Shown here: one piece after another, positions 1 through 9,262 of the stretch
Layout of the letters: every line of letters starts with the position of its first letter
Position numbering within the stretch: the first letter of the stretch is position 1
Translations under genes and position numbers: made by a program
The notes under the pieces: generated by a model
The model's input: only the letters and a program-made list of their open reading frames with translations
What the model was told of the DNA's origin: nothing
Database searches by the model: none
NCBI RefSeq assembly: GCF_003660455.1
Contig: NZ_QZVR01000004.1
Coordinates: forward strand, 1-64,000
Length of the DNA stretch: 64,000 bases
DNA from: Nocardioides ferulae
Lineage (GTDB): Bacteria > Actinomycetota > Actinomycetes > Propionibacteriales > Nocardioidaceae
Direction: 5' to 3'

Positions 1-22
1 TCGCTCAGGGCTGGCGGGGGTT

Positions 23-36
23 CCGCTGCGCAGCGG
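23..36. terminator. Candidate terminator palindrome after disA
   Basis: A perfect 14-base palindrome (CCGCTGCGCAGCGG) lies a few bases downstream of the disA stop. It could fold into a short GC-rich stem but has no following T run, so a terminator role is inference. Confidence 0.3.
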
Positions 37-40
37 CTTC

Positions 41-1123
41 TCAGACGTAGCGCTCGAGGATGGTGGACTCGGCGAGGCGGGAGAGGCCCTCGCGCACGCT
101 GCGCGCCCGCAGCTCGCCGACGCCTTCGACGGCCTGGAGGTCGTCGATGCCGGCCGAGAGCAGCTTCTGGAGGGTGCCGAAGTGGTCGACCAGGCGGTCG
201 ACGACGGTCGGTGGGAGGCGCGGCACCTTGGCCAGGAGCCGGTAGCCGCGGGGGGCGACGGCGCCGTCGAGGTGCTCGCCGTTGCCGAGGCCGAGCACGC
301 GTGCCGCCGAGGCGGGGTCGACCAGCTCGGTGGGGGAGAGCGCCTCGAGCCGGGTCAGCAGCTCCTCGGCGCTCTTGCTGCGCTTGCCGCCGGGCAGGTA
401 GTCGCGGATGACCAGCTCACGCTCGGCGTCGACGCCGGTGATCAGCTCCTCCAGTTGCAGGGAGAGGAGGCGGCCGTCGGTGCCGAGCTCGAGGACGTAG
501 TCCTCGATCTCGCGGGCGATGCGGGTGACCATCTCGAGCCGCTGGGCGACGACGGCGACGTCGCGCACGGTGACGAGGTCCTCGATCTCCAGCGCCGACA
601 GGGTGCTGGCGACCTCGTCGAGGCGCAGCTTGTAGCGCTCGAGGGTGGCCAGCGCCTGGTTGGCGCGCGAGAGGATCTGTCCGGAGTCCTCGAGGACGTG
701 GCGGGTGGCCCCGACGTAGGCCGCGATGATCTGCATCGACTGGGAGACCGAGATGACCGGGAACCCGGTCTGCTTGGCCACCCGGTCGGCCGTGCGGTGC
801 CGGGTGCCGGTCTCTTCGGACGGGATCGTGTGGTCGGGCATCAGGTGGACGGCGGCCCGGAGGATGCGGGTGACCTCGCGGTCGATGATGATCGCGCCGT
901 CCATCTTCGCCAGCTCCCGCAGCCCTGTGGCGGTGAAGGGCACGTCGAGGACGAACCCGCCCGTCGCGATCGACTCGACGGTCTTGTCGGAGCCGAGCAC
1001 GATCAGGGCGCCGGTGCGCCCCCGCAGGATGCGTTCGAGACCGTCACGCAAGGCGGTGCCGGGGGCGATCGCCTCCAGCGTCGCTCTCAGGCGCAGGGTC
1101 TCGTCCGAGCGGTCCGTGGCCAC
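41..1123 (-). CDS. disA: DNA integrity scanning protein DisA, diadenylate cyclase
   Basis: Makes cyclic di-AMP from two ATP and couples this to DNA integrity sensing. The 360-residue length is normal for the family. The N-terminal DAC domain (about 10-140) carries DGA at 75-77 and RHR at 108-110, the metal and ATP-binding motifs. A helical linker follows, and the C-terminal 60 residues hold the helix-hairpin-helix DNA-binding part (VEGVGELRARSV). The start is GTG, preceded by GGAGGG at good spacing. It lies 47 bases downstream of radA on the same strand, the usual actinobacterial pairing, so co-transcription is likely. No c-di-AMP riboswitch was recognised in the window. Identification is very secure. 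Confidence 0.97.
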   Translation of the reverse strand: MATDRSDETLRLRATLEAIAPGTALRDGLERILRGRTGALIVLGSDKTVESIATGGFVLDVPFTATGLRELAKMDGAIIIDREVTRILRAAVHLMPDHTIPSEETGTRHRTADRVAKQTGFPVISVSQSMQIIAAYVGATRHVLEDSGQILSRANQALATLERYKLRLDEVASTLSALEIEDLVTVRDVAVVAQRLEMVTRIAREIEDYVLELGTDGRLLSLQLEELITGVDAERELVIRDYLPGGKRSKSAEELLTRLEALSPTELVDPASAARVLGLGNGEHLDGAVAPRGYRLLAKVPRLPPTVVDRLVDHFGTLQKLLSAGIDDLQAVEGVGELRARSVREGLSRLAESTILERYV

Positions 1124-1170
1124 ACGCCCTCCGTTTCGGCTGCGGCGCTGGTCAGGCCGCGGGCAGGAGT

Positions 1171-2604
1171 CTATCCGTCGACCGCCATGTGGAGCGGCGT
1201 CTGGCCCGCGGGTGCCTGAAGCTGCAGCACCCGCAGCGCGCTGGCGAGGTCGGGGACGTCGACCACGCGCATGCCGTCGACGACGCGGGCCGAGGCGCGG
1301 GGCGCCCGCGGGTCGGCCACCTCGGAGGGGACCACGGCCAACGAGAACCCCAGCCGGGCCGCCTCGGCCAGCCGTTGCGGCAGGTCGCGGACCCGCCGCA
1401 GCTCACCGGCCAGGCCGATCTCGCCGAGCACCACGGCCCCGCGCGGCGGTGGCTTGCCCAGCCACGCCGAGGTGAGCGCCACCGCCAGCGCCAGGTCGGT
1501 CGCGGGGTCGGTGAGCCGTGCGCCACCGACCGAGGAGGCGAAGACGTCCATCTGGTGCAGCCGCACCCGGCAGTGCTGCTGCAGCACCGCGAGCACCAGC
1601 GCCACCCGGGAGGAGTCGATGCCGGTGGTGGTGCGCCGCGGTCGCTCCAACGCCGAGTGGGTGACCAGGGCCTGCACCTCGGCCAACAGGGGGCGCCGGC
1701 CCTCGAGGGTGACCGCGACACAGCTGCCCGGCACCCGGCCGTGCAGACTCTCGACGAACAGCCCGGTGGGGTCGGTCACCGCGTGGATGCCGTCGGAGCC
1801 GAGGTCGAAGCAGCCCACTTCGTCGACCGGTCCGAAGCGGTTCTTCACCGCCCGGACCATGCGGAAGCGGGAGGCCCGCTCGCCCTCGAAGTGGAGCACC
1901 ACGTCGACGAGGTGCTCGAGCACTCGAGGCCCGGCGATGGAGCCGTCCTTGGTGACGTGACCCACCAGCACGGTCGTGATGCCCTGCGTCTTGGCGACCC
2001 GGATCAGCGCGGCGGCGACCTCCTTGACCTGGGTCACCCCGCCGGGGACGCCCTCGACGCCGGCCGCGGCGATGGTCTGCACGGAGTCGACGACGAGCAG
2101 GTCGGGGCGCACCTGCTGGATGTGGGTGAGCACGGCGCCGAGATCGGTCTCGGCGGCGAGGTAGAGCTCGTCGTGGACGCCGTCGGTGCGGTCGGCGCGG
2201 AGCCGCACCTGCGAGGCGGACTCCTCGCCGGTGACGTAGAGGGTGCGCCGACCCGAACCTGCGGTGCGCGCCGCGACCTCGAGCAGCAGCGTGCTCTTGC
2301 CGACCCCGGGTTCGCCGGCGAGGAGGATCGCCGCCCCGGGCACCAAGCCACCCCCGAGCACCCGATCGAGCTCGTCGACGCCACTGCCTCGGAAGCTGGC
2401 CTCGGCGACGTCGACCTGGCCGATCGGCACCGCGGGCCGGCTCACCGGCCCGGCCGCCGCCCGATGGACGGGAGCGGCCGCCTCGGCCACCGAGCCCCAG
2501 GCCTGGCACTCCCCGCAGCGGCCCACCCACTTGCCGGTCTCCCACCCGCACTCGGAGCAGCGGTACGCCGGTCGGGGAGGTCTGCTGCTCGTCCGCGATG
2601 CCAT
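1171..2604 (-). CDS. radA: DNA repair protein RadA
   Basis: RecA-like ATPase that processes recombination intermediates, in the cytoplasm on DNA. As started here it has 477 residues. An N-terminal zinc finger uses Cys16, 19, 30 and 33. Walker A (GEPGVGKST) is at about 97-105, and the RadA-specific KNRFG motif is at about 253-257. The C-terminal third is the Lon-protease-like domain. I chose the ATG at 2604 because it is followed directly by the zinc finger; an in-frame start 99 bases upstream would add an Arg/Ser-rich tail without family character. TAGCGT ends 7 bases before this ATG, suggesting a leaderless transcript. disA follows 47 bases downstream. Confidence 0.96.
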   Translation of the reverse strand: MASRTSSRPPRPAYRCSECGWETGKWVGRCGECQAWGSVAEAAAPVHRAAAGPVSRPAVPIGQVDVAEASFRGSGVDELDRVLGGGLVPGAAILLAGEPGVGKSTLLLEVAARTAGSGRRTLYVTGEESASQVRLRADRTDGVHDELYLAAETDLGAVLTHIQQVRPDLLVVDSVQTIAAAGVEGVPGGVTQVKEVAAALIRVAKTQGITTVLVGHVTKDGSIAGPRVLEHLVDVVLHFEGERASRFRMVRAVKNRFGPVDEVGCFDLGSDGIHAVTDPTGLFVESLHGRVPGSCVAVTLEGRRPLLAEVQALVTHSALERPRRTTTGIDSSRVALVLAVLQQHCRVRLHQMDVFASSVGGARLTDPATDLALAVALTSAWLGKPPPRGAVVLGEIGLAGELRRVRDLPQRLAEAARLGFSLAVVPSEVADPRAPRASARVVDGMRVVDVPDLASALRVLQLQAPAGQTPLHMAVDG

Positions 2605-2611
2605 GCCCGGA

Positions 2612-2617
2612 ACGCTA
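2612..2617 (-). promoter_or_regulatory. -10 box of a predicted leaderless radA promoter
   Basis: On the minus strand TAGCGT is followed by 7 bases and then the radA ATG. No good ribosome binding site is present. In actinobacteria this spacing puts the transcription start at the start codon. Confidence 0.55.
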
Positions 2618-2722
2618 GGGGAGACCGCCGACAGCCGCCGCGACGCCACCCCGGCGACCATGGTCCGCGTCACAGCCTCCACGGGCCTCGCCGAGCGTGC
2701 CACGTTCGGCCGCTTCCGGGCC

Positions 2723-2745
2723 TAGACTCGACTTGGATCGATCCA
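2723..2745 (+). promoter_or_regulatory. Candidate -10 box and LacI-type operator
   Basis: TAGACT (2723-2728) is followed by the perfect 12-base palindrome TGGATCGATCCA (2734-2745), whose central CG is typical of LacI-family operators. It lies 38 bases before the LacI-type gene, so negative autoregulation is the simplest reading. The actual binding protein is not proven. Confidence 0.5.
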
Positions 2746-2782
2746 CGACCGTTCGGTCGCGGATGCTCGAGAGGGGGAGCCG

Positions 2783-3820
2783 GTGTCGTCCAGTCCTGGT
2801 CGCGCGGGCACACCACCCACGCTCGCCGATGTCGCGGAGCTCGCGGGTGTCTCACGTCAGACCGTCTCGAACGCGGTGAACAACCCCGACCTGCTGCGTG
2901 CCGACACCCTCGAGCGGGTGCAGCAGGCGATCGACGAGCTCGGCTACCTGCCGAACCGGGCGGCTCGCAACCTGCGTACCCGCGCCTCCCACCTCATCGG
3001 CATGCGGATCAAGCCCGCCCAGGAGGGCACGGCCAACGCCACGATGGACCGCTTCGTGCACTCGCTGGTCGACACCTCCCGCGAAGCCGGCTACCACGTC
3101 CTGTTGTTCTCCGGCGAGCTCGACGACCCGCTGGCGGGCTACGACGACCTGCTTCGCTCGACGGCCGTCGACGCGTTCGTCATCTCCGACACCTTCCTCG
3201 GCAACCCGCAGGCGGCCTGGCTGGAGACCAAGCGGGCACCGTTCGTGGCGTTCGGCCGGCCGTGGGACAACCCGGTCGCCCGCCACCCGTGGGTCGACGT
3301 CGACGGTGCCGCCGGGTGTGAGCTGGCCACCAACCACCTGCTCGACCGTGGCCACGAGCGCATCGCCTGGATCGGCTGGCGCAAGGACTCCTTCATCGGA
3401 GAGGACCGCCGCGCCGGCTGGGCGCGGGCCATGCGCACCCGGGGCCTCTCGACCACCGGTCTCGCCTCACGGGTCGAGGACACGGTCGCCAGTGGGCGGG
3501 AGGCGGCCACCGTGCTGCTCGACGAGGCCCGCCCGAGCGGCTTCGTGTGCGCCTCCGACACCTTGGCCATGGGGGTGTTGCACGCCCTGAGCGAGCGGGG
3601 CCTGCTGCCCGGTCGCGACATCGCCGTGGTCGGTTTCGACGACTCCCAGGTCGCCCAGGTGGTCCCACCCGGCCTGACGTCGGTGCGGCAGCCCCTGGAG
3701 GACGTCGCGATCGAGACCGTGAAGGCGCTCGAGGGGCTGCTCGCGCACCCGCCGACGGCCTCGGCAGGAGTGCTGCTGAAGCCGTCACTCGTGGTCCGCG
3801 GGTCGAGCGGGCCGGAGTGA
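2783..3820 (+). CDS. LacI-family transcriptional regulator
   Basis: DNA-binding repressor or activator that responds to a small ligand, probably a sugar. The 345 residues comprise an N-terminal LacI helix-turn-helix (TLADVAELAGVSRQTVSNAV, about 13-32), the hinge (YLPNRAARNLRT) and a periplasmic-binding-protein-like effector domain ending in the typical region around VVGFDDSQVA. The GTG start has a strong GAGGGGGAG ribosome site. A perfect palindrome in its own leader suggests autoregulation. No sugar transport or catabolic operon is adjacent: upstream is divergent radA, downstream a convergent secreted protease only 4 bases away. The ligand and targets cannot be read from the sequence. Confidence 0.93.
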   Translation: MSSSPGRAGTPPTLADVAELAGVSRQTVSNAVNNPDLLRADTLERVQQAIDELGYLPNRAARNLRTRASHLIGMRIKPAQEGTANATMDRFVHSLVDTSREAGYHVLLFSGELDDPLAGYDDLLRSTAVDAFVISDTFLGNPQAAWLETKRAPFVAFGRPWDNPVARHPWVDVDGAAGCELATNHLLDRGHERIAWIGWRKDSFIGEDRRAGWARAMRTRGLSTTGLASRVEDTVASGREAATVLLDEARPSGFVCASDTLAMGVLHALSERGLLPGRDIAVVGFDDSQVAQVVPPGLTSVRQPLEDVAIETVKALEGLLAHPPTASAGVLLKPSLVVRGSSGPE

Positions 3821-3824
3821 CCGG

Positions 3825-6634
3825 CTACCGGGTGACCCGCACCCGAACGACGCCGTGGGCGGTGGATCCTCCGCTGGTGACCTGCACCCGGCACAGGTAG
3901 CGCCCCGGGCGAGGAAGTACGCCGGTCAGCCGGCCGGCCTTCGAGACCCGGAGGCCTCGTGGCAGTGTCCGGGCTCGCCAGACGAAGGCGCCGTCGCCAC
4001 CGCTTGCGGCGAGCCGGAGCCGAACCTGCCGGCCCGCGCGGACGGCCACCGACCGGTCCACGACCGAGACCGGCCCCGGTGACACCAGCACGGTGACCTG
4101 GGCGCCGGCCCGCTGCGTACCCGACACCACCTGGACCGGGAACCGGTGCTCGCCCACGGAGGCCCGGGCAGCGGTCACGACACCGTCGCCGGATAGCAGT
4201 ACGCCGGGCGGCAGGTCGTGGGCCTGCCACGCGTACTCCCCGGTGCCGCCGGCGGCGGCCAGTCGCAGACCGTCGGCGGTGCCGTAGCCGAGGCGCACCG
4301 TCTGGTCCGTGACCGTCAGGGGGGCCGGGGTCACCTCTACGGTCACCGTCGCCTCCCCGACGAGCCCGGCGGAGTGGGCCCGGACGACGAACCGGAAGGT
4401 GCCGGCCTCGTGCGCCAGGCCGCTCAGCGTGCCTCGGTCGCCGAGCGCGAAGCCCGGGGGCAGGGCCTGGGCCGACCAGGTGAAGCTCCCGTCGCCGCCT
4501 CGCGCCGAGAGTGTGGCCACGAACGGGTGGCCGGCGACCGCGGCGAGCCGGTGGTCCTCGACGACGACGGCGGCCGGTGCCTCGGTGACGTCGACGGTCA
4601 CCTGGACCGTGAGTCGCTGGGTGCCCGACTCGACCGTCACGGACCAGGTGGACGAGCCCGGACCGGGCGGCGTCCCGGTGAGGACGCCGTCCGCGGCCAC
4701 GCGCAGCCAGGGGTGCGGGGCGGGGGCCGACCAGGCATGGGAGCCGGTGCCCCCGGCTGCGACGAGCCGGGCGGCGAACGGCTCGCCGGCCTGCCCGACG
4801 AGATCGTGAGGGCCCGCTGTCAGCTCGGGAAGGACGGTCAGCGTGAGGGGGATGGACGCCGACGCGTCGCGGCCGTCACGCACGGTGACCGTGGCCGCGA
4901 AGGTCCCCGCCACGGTGGCGCGTCCGTGGAGCCGGCCGGTCGCCGGGTCCAGGGACAGGCCGCTGGGCAGACCGGTGGCTGACCAGGTGTAGTCCGGCGT
5001 GCCTCCCGCCGCCTCACCGGCCGGAGCGTCGACGGGGCGACCGGACACCAGCTCGGGAAGCAGTGCCGGGCCAAGGGTGAGTGCCGTGTCGGTGACGCCG
5101 ACCTCAACGGTGTAGCCGCCGAGCGAGCCGTAGTCGTCGTAGCCGCCGGGGGTGCTTGGTGAGCCGTGGCCGACGCCGTCGAGCCGGACCAGGTAGCGGC
5201 CGGCCGGCAGCGTCCCGGACCAGGTGGCGTCCAGGCCCGCCGCCGTCCGGCGACTGAGCTCGACAGCCGGCGGGTCCGCGAAGCCGACGGTGTTCCCGGC
5301 GAGATCGAGCACGGTGAGCGAGAGGTCCAGGTTCGGGGCGCCGGAGGTGGGTGCGGCGGACACGTGACCGGGCCGGCGCCGGTGGTGAACGTGAACGTGT
5401 CGACATCGCTGCGCTGCGCGATCACACCGGGGGTCGCAACGCCGGGGACGAGGGGGGAGGCGCTCGCCGCGACGTCACCGTGGTCGTCGGCGCGCGGCCC
5501 GGCGACCGCGGCGATGATCGCGACGTCGTCCTCGCGGTTGCTCGCGCCTGGGTAGTCCCCGCGCGACCACTGGGTGATCGGATGGTAGTAGCCGGCACCC
5601 ATGATCGGAGCCCAAGGTGCCCACCCGAGGCTGTACTGCCTGGTGCTGTCGCCGTCGTGCCTGAGGCCGAAGCTGTGCCCGGCCTCGTGGGAGGCGGCCT
5701 CCCCGATCGAGTGCCCGTCGGGGCCGGTGCCGGCGGTGAACACCCAGGCCGGGGAGTAGTAGCCGTAGGAGGTGTCCCTGCCGAGGATTCCGACGTAGGC
5801 GACGCCGGCGCAGCCGCAGCTGGTCCCGATCGGCCCGCTGTCCGTCACCACCACGCGGATGCCGAAGCGCGGGTCGGTGGGGCTGGACCGGTCGATCGCG
5901 TCGGGCCCCGGGTCGCGGGTGGTCACGTTGACGTCGAACGGCGCGTAGTCCTCGGCCACCACCTGCCAGGCCCGTTGGATCGAGGTGAGCTCGGCGTCGG
6001 TGAAGGCGGTGTCGGTCGGGGCGGAGAGGGAGAAGGGCGCGGCCACGGTCGGGTCGCCGTAGGTGCGGTTCCAGGCCGTGCCGCTCACGGTCTCGCCGGT
6101 GAAGTCGAGGTAGATCGTGACCGGGGCGCCGGGGCGGGACTCCAGGGCGAAGGTCTGGGGGAGCGGGGCGAGGCCGGCCGCTGCGGCGAGGTCCGGGGCC
6201 GGGGACTGCTCCTCGGGTGCGGTCGCCGGGTCGAGGTAGAAGGCACGTCCGCAGCGGTCGAGCCACAGTGACCCGTCGTCCGCGGCTCGGCGCAGCTCCT
6301 GTCGTCCGACGTCGTTGCGCTCGGCGGCCAGTGACAGGTCGTCACCGGACCGCGCCGCGAGCCTGGGCAGCGCGGCCGTGGCGGGTGCCGGGCGCGCCAG
6401 CAGGGGCCGCTCGCAGTCCTCGGCGCCGTCGCCGGCGGTGACGCCGAGCTCCGGCGTGAAGGCCGGTGCCGTGGCGGGGGACGCGGCTGCCGTGGGTGCC
6501 GCGAGCAACAGGCTCAGACCCACGGCCAGGCACAGTGAGTACGCCGTGCCGCCGGTGCGCGACCCTGGGTGCGGGCTGCCGGCTGGCCGTGCGGGCCTGG
6601 CCGGCCTGGCCGGCCTGGTGAACCACGTGGGCAT
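3825..6634 (-). pseudogene. Secreted zinc metalloprotease with Ig-like repeats, one-base frameshift
   Basis: Encodes an extracellular protein of about 936 residues if one missing base near 5361-5366 is restored; the total length then becomes exactly divisible by three. The first part has a signal peptide (Arg-rich start, hydrophobic core about 31-50), a propeptide-like region and a metalloprotease domain with the zinc motif HEAGHSFGLRH near residue 315. A pre-peptidase C-terminal-like domain follows (DVDTFTFTTGAGPVT then, after the shift, LDLSLTVLDLAG). About five Ig-like repeats of 80-85 residues of the type GGxGxYxWSAxxLPxGLxL end the protein. As written, the 5' frame (from 6634) runs on as unrelated sequence and the repeats lie in a second frame (from about 5363). 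ATG at 6634 has GAGGA upstream. A sequencing error or a true recent inactivation are both possible. Confidence 0.8.
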
Positions 6635-6802
6635 GGTCGCGTCCTCGGGTCGGTGCTCGAACGCGTCCGGGGGCGGCCGCGCTCACGGCGGGACAGACAG
6701 GCGGGCCGCCCTCTCGTGGCATCGGTGAGGTGGGCCCTTCCTTGAGCATTTCCACCGTCTCGCGGGGTCGTGCGCCCCACGACGCGCCATGGCGCGACCT
6801 CA

Positions 6803-6821
6803 GGCACACGACCCGTGTGCC
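6803..6821 (-). terminator. Hairpin after the methyltransferase gene
   Basis: Perfect 8-base stem GGCACACG / CGTGTGCC with a 3-base loop, starting 7 bases beyond the stop of the methyltransferase gene. It has no T run, which is common in this phylum. The same 6635-6828 gap also holds a GCGCCATGGCGC palindrome at 6784-6795 and the promoter region of the protease gene. Confidence 0.5.
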
Positions 6822-6828
6822 GCGGGCC

Positions 6829-7554
6829 TCAGAACCGCCGCCACCACAGGTTGACCGCGTAGTCGACCTCGGTGCCCTCGTGCTCGGCGAGCACCTCGGC
6901 CGCCACCGCCGTGGGCAGTTCGATGCCGACCACCGCCTCGAGGTCGGCGCGCGAGTCGAACGACCACCGCAGGTCGACCGGGAGGCGGCCCCATCCACGG
7001 TCGGACCAGAACCGCTCCACCGCGGCCGGGTCGACGTCGGGGAAGCCGCGCCGGAACCAGCCGCCGAACGTGGACCGGGTGGCGTCGTTGTCGATGACCA
7101 GCGCGACGCCACCGCGGCGCACGACCCGGTCGAGCTCGGCGAGCCCGGGTTCGCAGCCTGGTCCGAAGAAGTAGGCCCAACGGGCGTGGACGACGTCCAC
7201 CGACGCGGGCGGCAGCGGCAGCGCCTGCGCGGTGCCCTGCTGCACCGTCACGTGCGGCAGCCGGCGGGTACGCCGTCTGGCGAGCGCCGCCAGGTCGGGG
7301 TGCGGCTCCACACCGACGACGGCCCTGGCCTCCTCGGCGAACCAGGGCAGGTGGAAGCCGGTGCCGCAGCCGATGTCGAGGACGTCGGCGCCCGCCCATC
7401 CCGCGGTGCGCCCCGCCGCGGCCAGCGCGGACCGCATCGCCTGCTCCAGGGCGCCGTCGGGGTCGACCGCGCGGTTCTCGAGCTCGTAGGTCGCGGGGTG
7501 GTGCCAGATGTTCGGACTGGGCACCGCGCCGCGGGGGAGCGAGCGGTTGGTCAC
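6829..7554 (-). CDS. Class I SAM-dependent methyltransferase
   Basis: A 241-residue methyltransferase of unknown substrate. Motif I (VLDIGCGTGFHLPWF) lies near residues 59-73, followed by the acidic post-I residue in VVGVEPHPDL and a motif IV-like VDVVHARWAYFFGPGC. This is the Methyltransf_11/25 fold. The C-terminal half (WFRRGFPDVD to WWRRF) resembles actinobacterial proteins annotated only as methyltransferases. The start is GTG with GGGGACGGG upstream. Neighbours (a VOC protein and a Cys-rich protein, all on the minus strand) give no pathway. The fold is secure, the substrate unknown. Confidence 0.85.
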   Translation of the reverse strand: MTNRSLPRGAVPSPNIWHHPATYELENRAVDPDGALEQAMRSALAAAGRTAGWAGADVLDIGCGTGFHLPWFAEEARAVVGVEPHPDLAALARRRTRRLPHVTVQQGTAQALPLPPASVDVVHARWAYFFGPGCEPGLAELDRVVRRGGVALVIDNDATRSTFGGWFRRGFPDVDPAAVERFWSDRGWGRLPVDLRWSFDSRADLEAVVGIELPTAVAAEVLAEHEGTEVDYAVNLWWRRF

Positions 7555-7711
7555 GGCCCGTCCCCGAGAGTGGTGGCGGGCGTGGCTGGATGCCGGGTGG
7601 ATCTCGACCCGCCCGTCGCGGCCTCGTGGCTCGGTCGCGGGGCTTGCTCGATCTCCCCGCGCACCGCAGCCCGCTCCTGCGTCGCGGTCTGCTGCGCGGT
7701 GAGCTGCGCGG

Positions 7712-8350
7712 TCAGATCCGGACCAGGCCGCTCGGGGTCTGGAACTGGGCGGCGATCACGCCCGGGGTGCCGTGGGGGGCCACCCACTCGACCTTGACGT
7801 CCTCCAGCGGCGACTCGACGGGCTCGCCGAGCCACTCGCTGACCCGCAGCGGGTCGCCCGCGATCTCGAGAGCGTGCAGGGACAGCTCGCCGGTGGCCCC
7901 GCTGCTCGGGTGCAGCTCGTCGGGGCTCTGCCACTGCACGAAGAACGGCAGCTGCGGGTCGGAGATCAGCCCGTTGACGCCGATCTGCCGCCACAGCAGC
8001 TCGGTGCCGTCGGGGCGGTGGCGGTTGCCCTTGACGGCTTCGCGGCCGAGTCGCTGTTCGACCACGGCGATGTCCTTGACGGCGACCACCCAGCCGAGCC
8101 AACCGCCGCCGAGTGCGGACCGGGCGCGGACCGCCTGGCCGAACGGGGCCTTGTCGGAGGCGGGGTGGTCGAGGACCTCCACGATCTCGAGGTAGGTCTT
8201 GTCGGCGAGCGGCAGGGTCATGTTGCGGGTGCCGAAGCGGGGGTGGATGCCTCCGTCGACGAACTCCTGCCCGAGCAGCTTCCCGATGCGCTGGGCGGTT
8301 CCGGCGAGCCCATCCGGTCCTGCTGCGTACGAAAGGTGGTCCAGGCGCAT
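7712..8350 (-). CDS. VOC-family (glyoxalase-like) protein
   Basis: A 212-residue protein starting MRLDHLSYAAG, the usual first strand of a vicinal oxygen chelate domain, with a second half-repeat near FFVQWQSPDELHPSSG. It matches the Glyoxalase_3-like group: likely metal-binding residues are the early His5 and the Glu in YLEIVEVLD. These proteins span glyoxalases, dioxygenases and binding proteins, so no reaction can be assigned. CACAAT lies 5 bases before the ATG, a weak leaderless promoter candidate. The following 157-base gap to the methyltransferase gene shows nothing beyond a short CTGCGCGGT direct repeat. Confidence 0.8.
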   Translation of the reverse strand: MRLDHLSYAAGPDGLAGTAQRIGKLLGQEFVDGGIHPRFGTRNMTLPLADKTYLEIVEVLDHPASDKAPFGQAVRARSALGGGWLGWVVAVKDIAVVEQRLGREAVKGNRHRPDGTELLWRQIGVNGLISDPQLPFFVQWQSPDELHPSSGATGELSLHALEIAGDPLRVSEWLGEPVESPLEDVKVEWVAPHGTPGVIAAQFQTPSGLVRI

Positions 8351-8467
8351 GCCAGATTGTGGACACAGTGCCGCGGGCCGCCCACATCGGGGTCGCTGTC
8401 TCTTGACGTCGAGACGGTTGAGATCCGCGCTGCCGCAGGTCAGGCCGGGTGTGCCGGCGCCGCGCGA

Positions 8468-9229
8468 TCAGGCGGGGTCGGCGGGGTGCCGGCCGAGGGT
8501 CGAGCGGGAGCGCACGTGCGACTCGCAGTGCCGGACCAGCTCGGCGTACGCCGCCTGGCCCATCAGCGCGACCAGCTCGGCCTCGTGGGTGAGGTAGACC
8601 GGCTCGGCGGCGACGTGGGCCTCGGTGTTGCCCGAGCAGTACCAGTCGAGGTCGTGGCCCCCGGGCCCCCAGCCGCGGCGGTCGTACTCGCCGATCGTGA
8701 CCTCGGTGTAGCTGGTGCCGTCCTGCCGCTCGACGTCGCGGAAGGTGCGCCGGATCGGCAGCTGCCAGCACACGTCGGGCTTGGTCTCCAGTGGGTGCCG
8801 GTCGAGGCGGAAGGCGAGCTGGTGCAGGGCGCAGCCGGTGCCCGCGGCGAACCCGGGGCGGTTGTGGAACACGCAGGCCTGCTGCCCGTCGACCTCGGCG
8901 GTGCGGGTCTTGCGCTCGCCGTCGTCGTCGGCCTCGACCCAGTCGGCCGCAGTCACCTCGCGCCCCGGGTGGAGCTGCCACTGCTCGGGGCCGAGCTGGG
9001 CGACGTACGCAGCCACTCGGCGCTCGTCGTCGGCGTCGGAGAAGTGCGCCCCGAGGGTGCAGCAGCCGGAGTCGGGGGCGTCGGCGTAGATGCCGCGGCA
9101 GCCCTGGCCGAAGATGCAGGTGTAGGCCGAGGTCAGCCAGGTGAGGTCGCAGCGCAGCACCTCGGCGTCGTCGTCGGGGTTGACGAACTCGACGTAGGCG
9201 CGCGGGAAGGCCAGGTCGACTTCGGGCAC
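8468..9229 (-). CDS. Cysteine-rich protein of unknown function (YkgJ/DUF3109-like pattern)
   Basis: A 253-residue protein I cannot assign with certainty. It has at least ten cysteines arranged as [32 protein letters not shown] and VCWQLP, the kind of spacing seen in YkgJ/DUF3109 proteins thought to bind zinc or an iron-sulfur cluster. It has no signal peptide or membrane segment, so it is probably cytoplasmic. The start is GTG; TAGTCT ends 6 bases upstream, predicting a leaderless mRNA divergent from ppx. Its function is unknown, and it may be a metal-binding accessory or redox protein. Confidence 0.6.
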   Translation of the reverse strand: MPEVDLAFPRAYVEFVNPDDDAEVLRCDLTWLTSAYTCIFGQGCRGIYADAPDSGCCTLGAHFSDADDERRVAAYVAQLGPEQWQLHPGREVTAADWVEADDDGERKTRTAEVDGQQACVFHNRPGFAAGTGCALHQLAFRLDRHPLETKPDVCWQLPIRRTFRDVERQDGTSYTEVTIGEYDRRGWGPGGHDLDWYCSGNTEAHVAAEPVYLTHEAELVALMGQAAYAELVRHCESHVRSRSTLGRHPADPA

Positions 9230-9235
9230 CGGGCC

Positions 9236-9256
9236 AGACTACGCGGCGGGTAGGTT
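9236..9256. promoter_or_regulatory. Divergent leaderless promoters between the Cys-rich gene and ppx
   Basis: TAGTCT on the minus strand (9236-9241) ends 6 bases before the GTG at 9229; TAGGTT on the plus strand (9251-9256) ends 6 bases before the ppx ATG at 9263. Only 33 bases separate the two start codons. Confidence 0.5.
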
Positions 9257-9262
9257 GGAGCC

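Noticed and set aside
182..1219. Long plus-strand frames over disA and radA
   Set aside because: They are shadows of GC-rich coding sequence in the opposite strand, with low-complexity products and no family motifs.
4838..5360. The Arg/Pro/Ser-rich continuation of the protease 5' frame as a real C-terminus
   Set aside because: It lies opposite the frame carrying clear Ig-like repeats and has shadow-frame composition; the frameshift explains it.
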